Assembly: GCF_002954355.1 (NCBI RefSeq)
Contig: NZ_MQVV01000017.1
Coordinates: 248,001 to 312,000 of the forward strand
Reading direction: 5' to 3'
DNA: 64,000 nucleotides
Source of the DNA: Nonlabens tegetincola
Lineage (GTDB): Bacteria > Bacteroidota > Bacteroidia > Flavobacteriales > Flavobacteriaceae
In this document: one piece after another, positions 1 through 9,711 of the stretch
How positions within the stretch are numbered: the first letter of the stretch is position 1
How the letters are laid out: each line of letters begins with the position of its first letter
Made by a program: the position numbers and the translations under genes
The notes under the pieces: model-generated
Told to the model about the DNA's origin: nothing
Seen by the model: only the letters and a program-made list of their open reading frames with translations
Database searches by the model: none

Positions 1-1555
1 AAAAAATATTTTAGACAACTGTTATGAGTTAAGTAAAATAAGCTGGGATAAGGAGCACGTTGTAGCTTTTGGACTAGAACCTTACGAAACTTTCTTTCTC
101 AACCTGGATAGTTTATCCACAGCCAAGTTTGAATATCGTAACACAACCATTTATGAATTAAGAGAACCTATCAATACGAGTAGCTTATCTCCTATTTTAC
201 CTCAAAAAAACTATTCATATATTACTGTTTTAGGATCTCACTTTATATTGTCTGAAAAAGCAACTACACCCGAGCAAATCATTGCTGCAATTACCAACAA
301 AAGTACTTTGGCCGATCAAATTTGGTGGCAAGATCTAAACAGTTCGATAAATAGCTCAAGTAGCTACACTTCAATTAGTAGTATAGAATTTTATAAGCAA
401 AACTCTACGGTAAGTAAAAACGACAGCAAGATTTTAAAGCAACTGTCAAGTAAAACTTATCCATTTATTATATCTCAATACGTACATGAAAACGAATACG
501 CTCATTATAATTTCCACATTCCAGTAGTAAACGATGAGTTAAACAGTGGTAGCGTTCAACAGAGTATGACTTATAAATCAGGCTCGAGTATTATTGCAGG
601 ACCATTCCTATTCCCCAATCATTTAACTAAAGGATATGATGTTGCCTTTCAAGACGCCGAATTAAAACTTCACTTAGTATCAGACAAGGGTAAACGACAC
701 TGGTCTAAACAGTTGAAAGGAAAAATATTAGGCGAGATACAAGTTGTTGACGGCTATAAAAATGGTCGCAAACAGTTAGTTTTCACAACTGAAAAAGCAA
801 TTTACTATCTAGATCGCAATGGCAAGGACGTAAATAAATATCCATTAGAATTTAAAAACGGTATAGATCAACCGGTAAGTGTTTTTGATTATGACAACAG
901 CCGTAATTACCGATTTGTTGTAACTCAGGGTTCAAGATTATTCATGTATGATATAAATGGTAATGCTGTTAAAGGCTTTAATTATCAACCTGATGGAGAA
1001 ATTCTAACATCACCACAACATATTAGGGTAAACAACAAAGATTTTATCGCGTTTGCTAAAGCAGAAAATAAAATAGCCCTAATTAATCGTACTGGAAAAA
1101 CCAGAACTAAGGTTACAGTTCCTATTGCGTTGAAAGGTAAACTCAAACAGTTTAAAAATAAATTGGTTGGACTAGATCAAGACGGTAAATTCTTCTCAAT
1201 TAATCCTCTTAATGGAGAAGTAGCATTTGAAAATTTCAATAAGTATGGTAACTCTTTTGATAGCTCAAAGTCCCAAAGAGTGAGTTACAACGATAATAAT
1301 CTGTTTATCAATAAGAATAAAGTTGAAATACCTTATGGTAGCTATGAGCACATTTCGGTTTATGAGAACAAGAACAAAAGCTTCATATCACTAGTTGATA
1401 ACGCAGAAAATAAGGTTTACATATTCTCCCAAAAAGGTGATTTACTTAATGGATTTCCTGTTTACGGTAATACTACGGCGTCTGTAAAAACTGCTGGTAA
1501 ATGGCATTCCCTAGTCACTTTAGATGGTGATGATGTCCTACTATATAAGTGGTAA
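1..1555 (+). CDS. Partial hypothetical protein, beta-propeller-like C-terminus
   Basis: The frame is open from the left edge (first full codon at base 2) to TAA at 1553-1555, so the 5' end lies outside the window. A TTG at 248 is only an internal codon. No catalytic motif is visible. The C-terminal ~300 residues repeat short units of the type 'YYLDRNGK', 'FMYDINGN', 'INRTGK', 'YIFSQKGD', spaced about 40-50 residues apart, as in PQQ- or WD-like propeller blades. The phrase IAFAKAENK near 1050 resembles the peptide encoded by the window's palindrome, but the DNA there is not palindromic. The gene is convergent with topoisomerase IB, 5 bp away. Function unknown; probably an envelope protein (inference). 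Confidence 0.75.
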   Translation, partial: KNILDNCYELSKISWDKEHVVAFGLEPYETFFLNLDSLSTAKFEYRNTTIYELREPINTSSLSPILPQKNYSYITVLGSHFILSEKATTPEQIIAAITNKSTLADQIWWQDLNSSINSSSSYTSISSIEFYKQNSTVSKNDSKILKQLSSKTYPFIISQYVHENEYAHYNFHIPVVNDELNSGSVQQSMTYKSGSSIIAGPFLFPNHLTKGYDVAFQDAELKLHLVSDKGKRHWSKQLKGKILGEIQVVDGYKNGRKQLVFTTEKAIYYLDRNGKDVNKYPLEFKNGIDQPVSVFDYDNSRNYRFVVTQGSRLFMYDINGNAVKGFNYQPDGEILTSPQHIRVNNKDFIAFAKAENKIALINRTGKTRTKVTVPIALKGKLKQFKNKLVGLDQDGKFFSINPLNGEVAFENFNKYGNSFDSSKSQRVSYNDNNLFINKNKVEIPYGSYEHISVYENKNKSFISLVDNAENKVYIFSQKGDLLNGFPVYGNTTASVKTAGKWHSLVTLDGDDVLLYKW

Positions 1556-1560
1556 CGCTC

Positions 1561-2646
1561 TTAAATTGATGGCTTAAATTCAATTTCAAAATCATCTATA
1601 AGCTGTTGAATTCTAGTTTCAATAGCAGTAAAATAGGTACGATCTTTTAATTCTTTAATTTCTTTCCTCTCATCTACAAAACCAGATTGTTTATAAACAT
1701 CAGCGATATGAGGATGAACATAATATTCTCTACATACACTACGCGTGTTACCTAAAGCTTCGGCAGCAGCATCATAGGCTTGCAGTAGATTAGCTTCTCT
1801 ATCTTTTTCAGTATTCAAATCAGGTGATTGTAGTAAAAAAGTATAGAATTCTCTAGTCGCGCCCCATGTTCTAAAATCCTTTGCCGAGAAAATATCTCCT
1901 GCGATGGTATGCAGATAATCGTTGACGTCATGACTTTCAATAGATTGATGGTTCCCGTCATCATCGTAATACTGAAAAAGTTCCCAACCAGGAATTTCCT
2001 CACATTGCTGTATCGCTTTTACCAGCTGTGCATCATCAATTTCAACATGTTGATCAATTTGATGTTTTCCTTTAAAATCAAAGATAATTTTTGATCCTGT
2101 ATCAGTTAAGTGACGCATGCGCATTGTAGACAATCCATATGTCCCATTGCGCTTAGCATATCCTGAACTGCCTATGCGCACATAAGTTTCATCCATTATT
2201 TTTATAACTAGCGCAAGACATTTTTCTCTCGTCATTCCTGCCAATTGAAGACTGTTTACTAGTTGCTTTCTAATTTTTGGTAACGCTTTCGCGAAAGCGG
2301 ACATTTTAAAAAACTTAGTTTGATTACGAACTAAATTCCAGAGGTCATGATAGAGATATACTTTACGGTTTTTAGCATCGCGTCCAACAACTTGCAAGTG
2401 CCCATTATCGATAGCGCTTATTCGCACTTGTTGCCAAGCTGGCGGTATCACTAACGATTTAATCCTTTTAAGTTGAGCCTTATCGGTTAATCTAGATTCA
2501 TTATCAATTAGGTAAGTATATCCACGACCGTATTTTTTCCTATGAATATTTAAATGTTGGTCTGTTACATAAACCAAATCTGCCAGCTGTGCAGCATATT
2601 CAGGCTCTTCAATACAAGCACGTATATCTTCAATTGATAGGGTCAT
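1561..2646 (-). CDS. DNA topoisomerase IB (poxvirus/eukaryotic type)
   Basis: This 361-residue protein matches bacterial type IB topoisomerases, which relax supercoils through a 3'-phosphotyrosine intermediate. Visible family motifs are YVRIGSSGYAKRNGTYGLST and MRMRHL (catalytic Arg region), FRTWGATREF (catalytic region), and VCREYYVHPHI, whose second Tyr (about residue 309) is the expected nucleophile. Length is normal for the family. ATG at 2646 is a good start. Residues around MSAFAKALPK are encoded by a perfect copy of the 16-bp palindrome. It appears monocistronic, convergent with the upstream-edge gene. Confidence 0.9.
   Translation of the reverse strand: MTLSIEDIRACIEEPEYAAQLADLVYVTDQHLNIHRKKYGRGYTYLIDNESRLTDKAQLKRIKSLVIPPAWQQVRISAIDNGHLQVVGRDAKNRKVYLYHDLWNLVRNQTKFFKMSAFAKALPKIRKQLVNSLQLAGMTREKCLALVIKIMDETYVRIGSSGYAKRNGTYGLSTMRMRHLTDTGSKIIFDFKGKHQIDQHVEIDDAQLVKAIQQCEEIPGWELFQYYDDDGNHQSIESHDVNDYLHTIAGDIFSAKDFRTWGATREFYTFLLQSPDLNTEKDREANLLQAYDAAAEALGNTRSVCREYYVHPHIADVYKQSGFVDERKEIKELKDRTYFTAIETRIQQLIDDFEIEFKPSI
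2284..2299. repeat. 16-bp palindrome CGCTTTCGCGAAAGCG, copy 1
   Basis: Perfect copy inside the topoisomerase IB gene, read there as AFAKA. Confidence 0.95.
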
Positions 2647-2750
2647 ACCTATAAAAGTAGTCTAGTACATCATTGAGACTACTTAAGGATATTGTAATTC
2701 ATGTGTAAAGAATGTTAATTCAATTTACATGATCGGCAAGAAGACGAGAA

Positions 2751-3452
2751 TTACTTTTCTACAAGATCTGCTTCAAAAAGCTCAACAAAATAGGTTTTAA
2801 TTTTTTGCTTGATCTCCTCTTGATCTACAGGTCTTTTTAGCTCTGCTGCTAGAGATGTTACTGCTTTATCTTCTATTCCACAAGGAATAATATGGTCAAA
2901 ATAACCTAGATCTGTATTTACATTAAAAGCAAAACCATGCATGGTAACCCAACGACTAGCACGTACTCCTAGAGCACAAATTTTACGTGCAAATGGTGTT
3001 CCTACATCCAGCCATACGCCAGTTTCACCATTGCTACGTTCACCTTTAAGGCCGTAATCGGCCAAAATTTTAATGAAGATTTCTTCTAGTAAACGTAAAT
3101 ATTCATGAATGTCAGTAAAGAAATTTTCTAGGTCAAGAATTGGGTAACCTGTAATCTGTCCAGGACCATGATAGGTGATGTCTCCGCCACGATTAATTTT
3201 ATAAAAATCGGCATTGATTTGTTTAAGGACGGCTTCATTGGCAAGAAGATTATCCAGATCACCACTTTTACCCAGCGTGTAAACGTGATTATGTTCTACA
3301 AATAATAGGTGATTAGGTGTAGGATTCTTGGAATCTTCTTTCCTATTTTCAATTTTAATATCAAGAATTTCTTTAAAGAGTTGTTCTTGATAAACCCAGG
3401 TCTGTTTATAGTCACCGACCCCTAAATCCTGAAAGAAGACCTTTTTATTCAT
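2751..3452 (-). CDS. lipB: Octanoyltransferase LipB
   Basis: 233 residues. LipB moves octanoyl from acyl carrier protein to lipoyl domains, the first step of lipoate synthesis; a client lipoyl domain is present in the E2 at 17981-19306. The family signature RGGDITYHGPGQITGYPILD is present. The catalytic Lys lies in RKICALGVRAS and the catalytic Cys in HIIPCGIEDKA. The length is typical. The ATG at 3452 lies only 4 bp after a TACCTTTG -7 element, which suggests a leaderless or nearly leaderless mRNA (inference). Confidence 0.96.
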   Translation of the reverse strand: MNKKVFFQDLGVGDYKQTWVYQEQLFKEILDIKIENRKEDSKNPTPNHLLFVEHNHVYTLGKSGDLDNLLANEAVLKQINADFYKINRGGDITYHGPGQITGYPILDLENFFTDIHEYLRLLEEIFIKILADYGLKGERSNGETGVWLDVGTPFARKICALGVRASRWVTMHGFAFNVNTDLGYFDHIIPCGIEDKAVTSLAAELKRPVDQEEIKQKIKTYFVELFEADLVEK

Positions 3453-3456
3453 TTTG

Positions 3457-3464
3457 CAAAGGTA
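3457..3464 (-). promoter_or_regulatory. -7 element TACCTTTG for lipB
   Basis: Exact match to the Bacteroidetes -7 consensus TAnnTTTG on the minus strand, ending 4 bp before the lipB ATG. No clear -33 TTG is visible. Confidence 0.5.
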
Positions 3465-3509
3465 ATATTAACTTTGGTTAAACTTATACTAAATCGCTAA
3501 ATATTTATA

Positions 3510-3668
3510 TTATCTGTCAGGGTTATTTAGTATGATCAATGCAGCAATAACACCAGGAACCCATCCTAACAAGGTTAATATCAATACAATCAAAATAGAA
3601 CCACAGCCTTTACCAATTACTGCAAGTGGAGGAAAAATAATGGCCAAAATTACTCGCCAAACGCTCAT
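3510..3668 (-). CDS. Pmp3/YqaE-family small membrane protein
   Basis: A 52-residue protein that standard ORF length cut-offs would miss. It begins MSVWRVILAIIFPPLAVIGK and continues with LLGWVPGVIAALIIL. The FPPLAV block, the following Gly/Cys and the LLGWxPGxIxAL block are the hallmarks of Pmp3 (PF01679), a two-helix membrane protein linked to salt and membrane-potential stress in other organisms. It ends before TAA at 3510-3512 and lies 57 bp upstream of lipB on the same strand. Family assignment rests on motif and topology; physiological role is inferred. Confidence 0.85.
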   Translation of the reverse strand: MSVWRVILAIIFPPLAVIGKGCGSILIVLILTLLGWVPGVIAALIILNNPDR

Positions 3669-3972
3669 ATATTATAATTTAAAGGTGATGTGATTGCAGT
3701 AATATGACTGTATAAAATGACAAATGTTACATTTTTTTCTTCAGCATATTTAATCTAGATGAATTCACAACGATCAGTTTTTAGTAGTGACTTAAACACA
3801 TTTAAATACACTTAGGTTAACTACTTTATAATCAGTTTTTTTGAGCTGAAAAGAACTCGTTAAAAAGCACATGTTTTTTATTTAGCAACAGACTATTAGA
3901 CAATCAAAGTACTCTTAATAATGTTCTTTTCATTTTTCACATTCTTATTAAAGTTACTTTTCTGTTTTAATT
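3669..3972. other. AT-rich intergenic region, Pmp3 gene to lysS
   Basis: This divergent spacer has several T- and A-tracts, but I see no ORF with a recognisable product, no tRNA and no strong inverted repeat. It should hold the Pmp3 promoter on the minus strand and the upstream part of the lysS promoter. Confidence 0.5.
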
Positions 3973-3980
3973 TACCTTTG
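3973..3980 (+). promoter_or_regulatory. -7 element TACCTTTG for lysS
   Basis: Exact TAnnTTTG match 23 bp upstream of the lysS ATG, giving a leader of about 20 nt. Confidence 0.55.
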
Positions 3981-4003
3981 CAGGCTTATAAAAACACCTA
4001 TTT

Positions 4004-5695
4004 ATGCAACTTTCTGAACAAGAAATCGTACGCCGTGAAAAATTGGCAAAACTGCGTGAGATGGGAATAGATCCTTATCCAGCAGCGCTTTATCCCGTAG
4101 ACCATTCTACTAAACAAATTAAAGCCGATTTTAAAGAAGGTAAAAAGGTAAACATCGCTGGTAGATTAACCTCTAGACGTATACAAGGTAAGGCTAGTTT
4201 TGCCGAAGTTCAAGACTCAGAAGGTCGTATACAAGTTTACTTTAATCGTGATGAAATTTGTACCGGTGATGACAAAACGCTTTATAATGAAGTCTATAAA
4301 AAATTATTAGATATAGGTGACATTATAGGAATAGAAGGTGAGCTTTTTAAAACACAGGTAGGTGAAATGACTGTAAAAGTCACTAATTTCACATTGCTTA
4401 CGAAAACCTTGCGTCCACTACCCTTTGCAAAAACGGATGCTGATGGAAAGGTTTATGACAAATTTGATGATGCAGAACAACGTTATCGTCAACGATATGT
4501 GGATTTAGTAGTTAATCCAGATGTTAAAAATGTTTTTGTCAAAAGAACAAAACTTTTTAATGCCATGCGTGAATTTTTCAATTCGCGTGAATATTTTGAA
4601 GTAGAGACTCCAATTTTACAACCTATTCCTGGTGGTGCGGCTGCAAAGCCTTTTATCACACATCACAACTCTCTTGACATTCCTCTTTATATGCGTATTG
4701 CAAATGAGCTGTATCTTAAGAGATTGATTGTAGGAGGATTTGACGGTGTATATGAATTCAGTAAAAACTTCAGGAATGAAGGGATGGATCGCACACACAA
4801 TCCAGAATTTACAGCCATGGAAATTTATGTGGCTTACAAAGATTATAACTGGATGATGGATTTTACCGAGCAATTATTAGAACATTGCGCGGTTGCAGTA
4901 AATGGTACTACTCAAAGTACATTTGGCGATCATACCATTGAATGGAAAGCTCCATACCCTAGAGTCACCATGACTGATGCTATCAAACAGTTCACCGGTT
5001 TTGATATTACCGGTAAGAGCGAGGAAGAGTTGTACGCTTTCGCGAAAGCGGAAGGAATAGAAGTAGATAACACAATGGGTAAAGGAAAGCTCATCGACGA
5101 AATATTTGGTGAAAAATGTGAAGGAAACTTTATTCAACCTACCTTCATTACTGATTATCCTAAAGAAATGTCACCATTAACCAAGGAACACCGTGATCAT
5201 CCAGAACTTACGGAACGTTTTGAATTGATGGTTTGTGGTAAAGAAATAGCCAATGCTTATAGTGAGCTTAACGATCCTATAGATCAACGCGAGCGATTTG
5301 AAGCTCAACTGGCTCTAGCCGATCGTGGTGATGACGAGGCGATGTTTATAGACCAAGACTTTTTAAGAGCTCTAGAATACGGTATGCCACCTACGTCTGG
5401 ATTAGGAATAGGAATGGATCGACTAATTATGTTTTTAACCAACAACCCATCCATTCAAGAAGTTTTATTTTTCCCACAGATGAGACCGGAGAAAAAATTA
5501 AACGTCGACCTCAATGATGATGAAAAAATGGTATATGAACTATTAAAAAAATCAGGCAAAGTAGAGTTGAATGCGCTTAAATCTGACAGTGGATTATCTA
5601 ATAAGAAATGGGATAAAACAGTAAAAGGATTGACTGGTAAAAAGGTAGCCAAAGTTGAGAAAACAGATGATGGACTTTTTATCGATTTAGTGTAG
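4004..5695 (+). CDS. lysS: Lysyl-tRNA synthetase, class II
   Basis: 563 residues; charges tRNA-Lys. An N-terminal OB-fold anticodon-binding domain (about residues 45-145) precedes the class II core. Motif 2 is seen as FRNEGMDRTHNPEFTAMEIY and motif 3 as GLGIGMDRLIMF. After motif 3 there is a C-terminal extension of about 60 residues rich in Lys, as in other Bacteroidetes LysRS. A perfect palindrome copy encodes AFAKAEG in the insertion region between motifs 2 and 3 (about residue 346). A strong terminator follows 27 bp after the stop, so it is probably monocistronic. Confidence 0.97.
   Translation: MQLSEQEIVRREKLAKLREMGIDPYPAALYPVDHSTKQIKADFKEGKKVNIAGRLTSRRIQGKASFAEVQDSEGRIQVYFNRDEICTGDDKTLYNEVYKKLLDIGDIIGIEGELFKTQVGEMTVKVTNFTLLTKTLRPLPFAKTDADGKVYDKFDDAEQRYRQRYVDLVVNPDVKNVFVKRTKLFNAMREFFNSREYFEVETPILQPIPGGAAAKPFITHHNSLDIPLYMRIANELYLKRLIVGGFDGVYEFSKNFRNEGMDRTHNPEFTAMEIYVAYKDYNWMMDFTEQLLEHCAVAVNGTTQSTFGDHTIEWKAPYPRVTMTDAIKQFTGFDITGKSEEELYAFAKAEGIEVDNTMGKGKLIDEIFGEKCEGNFIQPTFITDYPKEMSPLTKEHRDHPELTERFELMVCGKEIANAYSELNDPIDQRERFEAQLALADRGDDEAMFIDQDFLRALEYGMPPTSGLGIGMDRLIMFLTNNPSIQEVLFFPQMRPEKKLNVDLNDDEKMVYELLKKSGKVELNALKSDSGLSNKKWDKTVKGLTGKKVAKVEKTDDGLFIDLV
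5035..5050. repeat. 16-bp palindrome, copy 2
   Basis: Perfect CGCTTTCGCGAAAGCG inside lysS, read as AFAKA. Confidence 0.95.
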
Positions 5696-5722
5696 CCTGA
5701 ACTGGTACGATTTTAAAATTAT

Positions 5723-5752
5723 AAAAACCGCTAGTAAATACTAGCGGTTTTT
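5723..5752 (+). terminator. Rho-independent terminator after lysS
   Basis: Stem CCGCTAGT / ACTAGCGG with loop AAAT, flanked by five A and five T. It suits lysS and would also work on the opposite strand. Confidence 0.85.
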
Positions 5753-5808
5753 CTTTGATTAAACTTTTCAACTATAAGCCAGTCATAAGGACAAATAAAA
5801 TTTTAAAT

Positions 5809-6219
5809 ATGAAAAACATCATTCTAATCGCTACATTTTTTGTGACAGCGATATCCGTAGCACAACGCCCATTTCCAAAAAAAGGAAATGATTTTACACC
5901 ACAACAACGCGCAGAACTTAAAGTTAAAAAAATGGCTGTAGCACTAGATTTGTCGGACAAGCAAATCAATAGTATTGAACCATTAATCGCAAATCAAGAA
6001 TTGGAACGTCAAAGCTTGAGAGAGAATCGCGAGGAAATGAAAAATTTGAGTAATGACGAAAAGTTCAATCGTTTAAACACCAGATTGGATAAAAAACTTG
6101 ATTTTAAAAGAAAAATGAAATCAATTCTAACAGCCGATCAATACGAAAAGTGGCAGAAAATGCATAAAAGAAAGAGAACTGAAGGCAGAAAGAAACATAA
6201 ACGTAGAAGAAATGAGTAA
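5809..6219 (+). CDS. Secreted small helical protein (Spy/LTxxQ-like)
   Basis: The preferred start is ATG 5809, giving 136 residues with an N-terminal signal peptide (MKNIILIATFFVTAISVAQ). The mature part is charged and helical: ALDLSDKQINSIEPLI resembles the LTxxQ element of periplasmic Spy/CpxP-like proteins, and ILTADQYEKWQKM is a second such element. The C-terminus is extremely basic (KRKRTEGRKKHKRRRNE). It pairs with the similar gene at 6295. A periplasmic chaperone or metal-stress role is possible but unproven. Confidence 0.75.
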   Translation: MKNIILIATFFVTAISVAQRPFPKKGNDFTPQQRAELKVKKMAVALDLSDKQINSIEPLIANQELERQSLRENREEMKNLSNDEKFNRLNTRLDKKLDFKRKMKSILTADQYEKWQKMHKRKRTEGRKKHKRRRNE

Positions 6220-6294
6220 TTAAACTAAGTTTTAATTATTGATAAGGCTAGTTTATATTATTTGTTTATTTTTAAACTCAACAAATACCATCAA

Positions 6295-6672
6295 ATGAAA
6301 AAGATCATATTCTTATTAGCCATTGTGTGTTCAGTAAGTGCATATTCACAACAAACTATTACGGCAGAACAACAGGAAGTTTCTGCGCAAACTCATATCA
6401 GAGTTAAAGAATTCAATAAGAAAATAGAAACTAAAGTTCAATTGATTGTTGATGCTGTTAAATTGGATGAGAAAAAGGTAAGCGAGCTACGAGAAATAGT
6501 TAGAGATCGCGAATCAATGGTTATTCGTATAGAAAGAGAAGCGCAAAGAGGAGAAACGAATGACTTGCAAGGAACTTTAAATGATGTACAAAGTAATTAT
6601 GAAAAACGCCTTAAAGAAGTACTAGGTACAGAAAAGTACAACTTATTAAAAAGCAAACAATCTCCTAAATAA
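6295..6672 (+). CDS. Secreted small helical protein
   Basis: ATG 6295 is preferred over an upstream in-frame start because it begins a clean signal peptide (MKKIIFLLAIVCSVSAYSQ). The 125-residue product is mostly amphipathic helix, with VDAVKLDEKKVSELREIV and VLGTEKYNLLKSKQ echoing the two helix elements of its neighbour. It lies 75 bp after that gene and before a shared terminator, so the two probably form an operon. Function unknown. Confidence 0.7.
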   Translation: MKKIIFLLAIVCSVSAYSQQTITAEQQEVSAQTHIRVKEFNKKIETKVQLIVDAVKLDEKKVSELREIVRDRESMVIRIEREAQRGETNDLQGTLNDVQSNYEKRLKEVLGTEKYNLLKSKQSPK

Positions 6673-6695
6673 TAATATAGATTGGTCGATTAAAA

Positions 6696-6729
6696 GAAGG
6701 TTCTCAATTTTGAGAGCCTTCTTTGTTTT
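6696..6729. terminator. Bidirectional terminator between convergent genes
   Basis: Stem GAAGGTTCTCAA / TTGAGAGCCTTC with a short T loop and a T-rich tract after it. It overlaps the last codons of the sterol desaturase-type gene. Confidence 0.7.
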
Positions 6730-7540
6730 TATACTGGATGGTTTTGTTAAAAGGCAAACCTAACTGATACTTCAAATCGTTTGAGCGCTTACTATCGACA
6801 ATGTCCAATCCGTAGTTGATATTTTGGCTATCACCATAGTAATAGGTTCCAAATATGTGATCCCAAATACTCAGAATATTTCCAAAATTTGTATCTGTTA
6901 TAGGCATACTATCATGATGGTGGAATTTATGCATAACAGGTGTTACTATTAGGTAGCTTAATGTTTTATCCAGTTTTTTAGGCAAACTAATATTTGCATG
7001 ACTCCAATAAGTGAAAAATACTGTAATGATCCTATATATAAGATAAAAACCTATAGGCATACCTGTAATCACTACTGCTATCAAAGCCGCAAATTCCCTT
7101 AACATAAAGTCCAAAGGGTGATGTCTAGTCCCACTAGTAACATCTAAAAAAGTATCACTGTGGTGTACCGTGTGAAGCCTCCATAAAACACTACTTTTAT
7201 GTAGTAAAAAATGAATGCCATATTGAGCAACAAGATCTAGTACTAATAAACTTATGCCTAGTTCTAACCATATAGGCAAACTCACATAATTTAATACACC
7301 TAAACTATTTTGCTCTAGAAAAATAAAAACACCAGCAGTCAGTAAACCAAATGCTACATTAATAATCATAGTAAATGAAAGCAAGGCAAGATTTGTTTGA
7401 GCATGCTTCCATTTATCGTAAGGTGATTTTAAAAAACTATAGTATCCTTCAAGAATCCAGAAAAGGGTAATCAAACCTATCAGCCACACCAATTTATAGT
7501 AGATGGGCAATGTTTCAAAGAATTTTAAAAATGCTTCCAT
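6704..7540 (-). CDS. Sterol desaturase / fatty acid hydroxylase family protein
   Basis: 278 residues with about four hydrophobic segments and the tri-histidine di-iron signature of the fatty acid hydroxylase superfamily: HFLLHKSSVLWRLHTVHHSD, then a later HKFHHHD. Such integral membrane enzymes hydroxylate or desaturate lipids, but the substrate cannot be told from sequence. It lies 24 bp after hemL on the same strand. Confidence 0.88.
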   Translation of the reverse strand: MEAFLKFFETLPIYYKLVWLIGLITLFWILEGYYSFLKSPYDKWKHAQTNLALLSFTMIINVAFGLLTAGVFIFLEQNSLGVLNYVSLPIWLELGISLLVLDLVAQYGIHFLLHKSSVLWRLHTVHHSDTFLDVTSGTRHHPLDFMLREFAALIAVVITGMPIGFYLIYRIITVFFTYWSHANISLPKKLDKTLSYLIVTPVMHKFHHHDSMPITDTNFGNILSIWDHIFGTYYYGDSQNINYGLDIVDSKRSNDLKYQLGLPFNKTIQYKNKEGSQN

Positions 7541-7564
7541 CTCACTAAAGTAGCAAAAGTTATG

Positions 7565-8857
7565 CTACCAGCTTTTAACTACTTCCTGAGTAGCCTCAAT
7601 AGTTCTGTCTAGATCTTGATAAGAAAGAGCATCATTTAAGAAGTAGCTTTCAAATGCACTAGGTGGCAAATAAATACCTCGTTCTAGCAATCCATGAAAA
7701 TATTTTTTAAACCACTCATTGTTTCCTTTGGCTGCGCTTTCAAAATCCACTACTGGATCTGGAGTAAAATGAACTGACATCATCGATCCAAATCTATTAA
7801 TCTGATACTCGATTCCCTTACTCTCTAGAACTTCTTGAATTCCCTTATGTAAATACTCCGTTTTTTGAGAAAGACTATCAAACACTTCTGGATGTTTATT
7901 CAAATGATCTAACATTGCATATCCGGCACTCATCGCTAGTGGATTACCACTTAATGTACCAGCCTGATAAACTGGACCTAGTGGCGCTAAATAATTCATA
8001 ATTTCTTGACGTGCTGCAAATGCTCCTACAGGTAATCCGCCACCTATGACTTTACCATAGGTAACAATGTCTGCATTTACACCTGTTACCTCTTGTGCAC
8101 CACCACGAGCTAGCCTAAAACCAGTCATCACCTCATCAAAAATGAGTAGTGCATTATTTTGATCACACAATTCTCTTAATCCTTGTAGAAATCCTTCCTG
8201 TGGTATTATACAACCCATGTTACCAGCAATAGGCTCTAGAATGATACAGGCAATTTGATCCTTATTATGCTCAAATAGCTGTGCAACCTGATCAAGGTTG
8301 TTGTACTGGGCAAGTAAAGTATCTTGAGCTGTTCCTTTTGTTACTCCAGGACTATTTGGACTCCCAAAAGTCACCGCACCACTACCAGCTTGAATTAAAA
8401 AGGAATCACTATGCCCGTGGTAGCAACCTGCAAATTTGATAATTTTATCTCGACCTGTGTAACCTCTAGCTAGCCTTACTGCACTCATACAAGCCTCGGT
8501 ACCAGAGTTTACCATTCTAATTTGATCAATATTAGGAGCCATTTCAATGGCAAGAGCAGCAATTTTGGTCTCCAATTCAGTAGGCATACCATAGGAAGTA
8601 CCACGGTCAACAGCCTCTTTTACCGAATTCACTACGGGCTCAAAGGCATGACCTAATATCATTGGACCCCATGAAGCTATATAATCTATAATTTCATGTC
8701 CATCCTCAGTTTGAAGATAAGCTCCTTTGGCGCTTTTGACATATACGGGATCACCGCCTACTGCGTTAAATGCTCGTACCGGTGAGTTTACACCACCAGG
8801 AATATATTTTTTTGCCTCATTAAATAAGGCACTACTACGTTGATAAATAAATGACAT
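7565..8857 (-). CDS. hemL: Glutamate-1-semialdehyde 2,1-aminomutase
   Basis: 430 residues, a class III PLP aminotransferase-fold enzyme converting glutamate-1-semialdehyde to 5-aminolevulinate in the C5 tetrapyrrole pathway. Motifs: [20 protein letters not shown] at the N-terminus, [18 protein letters not shown] for the PLP phosphate, [12 protein letters not shown], and [16 protein letters not shown] with the Schiff-base Lys near residue 268. The ATG shares one base with the stop of the upstream gene, so translation is probably coupled. Confidence 0.97.
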   Translation of the reverse strand: MSFIYQRSSALFNEAKKYIPGGVNSPVRAFNAVGGDPVYVKSAKGAYLQTEDGHEIIDYIASWGPMILGHAFEPVVNSVKEAVDRGTSYGMPTELETKIAALAIEMAPNIDQIRMVNSGTEACMSAVRLARGYTGRDKIIKFAGCYHGHSDSFLIQAGSGAVTFGSPNSPGVTKGTAQDTLLAQYNNLDQVAQLFEHNKDQIACIILEPIAGNMGCIIPQEGFLQGLRELCDQNNALLIFDEVMTGFRLARGGAQEVTGVNADIVTYGKVIGGGLPVGAFAARQEIMNYLAPLGPVYQAGTLSGNPLAMSAGYAMLDHLNKHPEVFDSLSQKTEYLHKGIQEVLESKGIEYQINRFGSMMSVHFTPDPVVDFESAAKGNNEWFKKYFHGLLERGIYLPPSAFESYFLNDALSYQDLDRTIEATQEVVKSW

Positions 8858-9711
8858 TAAAAATCTTTAGGAAGAGGTTCTACAAATAGTTCTTGACCTA
8901 CACTAATAGTGTTGTCCTTTAAACCATTAAAGGCTTTCAATTGATCTACTGTAATATTATATTTTCTTGAAATACTATAAAGTGTGTCGCCGGCTACAAC
9001 TTTGTGCGATGCTTGTACACTTGGTCTTACATCGGTGATAGTTCTGGTTTTAGAATCCGTAGGGTTTCCTAGTACCATATTATCGTACTTGTATAGCTCA
9101 TAACGCTCAATTAAACTTATGAGTTTTTGAGGGTAACGTCTATCTGTGGCATATCCAGCAGCTCTTAAACCTTTGGCCCAACCTTGGTAATCATCTGGTT
9201 GTAATTTGAATAAACCTGCATATCTTTTCCTATCTCTCAAAAATAGAGAATGATCACGATAAGAATAGTCTGGATCATTATAGGTCCTAAAACATTCTTG
9301 CGCCTTATCATCATCATGATATATGCGTCCACCAGTCCATCCTTTATGACATTTTATTCCAAAGTGGTTGTTAGCCTCTACAGCTAGACGACCTTCACCA
9401 GATCCACTTTCTAGAATACCTTGAGCTAGCGTGATACTAGCTGGTATCTTATAAAGTTTCATCTCTCGCATGGCGGTATTAGCAAATAAATCTATGTAAG
9501 TGGACACCTTATCTTTACTATCAGGCTTTGTAGTTTTAGTAACCTTATCTTCTTCTTGTTGACCTATGGCTTGTGGCGTCGAATCTGGTTGAGTGACTGT
9601 TTGAGTTGTCTTTTTCTTCTTTGTAGTCACTACTTTTTTACTACCACCGCACGATGTTAATAGCATCACTCCAAAGAAAATGATCAGCAAATTTTTAAAT
9701 TTCAAACTCAT
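8857..9711 (-). CDS. Glucosaminidase-LysM lipoprotein (peptidoglycan hydrolase)
   Basis: 284 residues. A lipobox (LLTSC, then GGSKK) marks an outer-membrane or periplasmic lipoprotein. After a Thr/Lys linker comes a glucosaminidase domain ([19 protein letters not shown] with the catalytic Glu, then [15 protein letters not shown], then [15 protein letters not shown]). A C-terminal LysM ([20 protein letters not shown]) binds peptidoglycan. It overlaps hemL by 1 bp and the upstream PLP enzyme by 17 bp. Confidence 0.92.
   Translation of the reverse strand: MSLKFKNLLIIFFGVMLLTSCGGSKKVVTTKKKKTTQTVTQPDSTPQAIGQQEEDKVTKTTKPDSKDKVSTYIDLFANTAMREMKLYKIPASITLAQGILESGSGEGRLAVEANNHFGIKCHKGWTGGRIYHDDDKAQECFRTYNDPDYSYRDHSLFLRDRKRYAGLFKLQPDDYQGWAKGLRAAGYATDRRYPQKLISLIERYELYKYDNMVLGNPTDSKTRTITDVRPSVQASHKVVAGDTLYSISRKYNITVDQLKAFNGLKDNTISVGQELFVEPLPKDF

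Noticed and set aside
1-247. Treating TTG 248 as the start of the first gene
   Set aside because: The frame is open to the left edge with protein-like sequence, so the gene is truncated rather than starting there.
1050-1066. Extra palindrome copy behind the AFAKAE peptide of the first gene
   Set aside because: The DNA (GCGTTTGCTAAAGCAG) is not palindromic, and the peptide may be chance.
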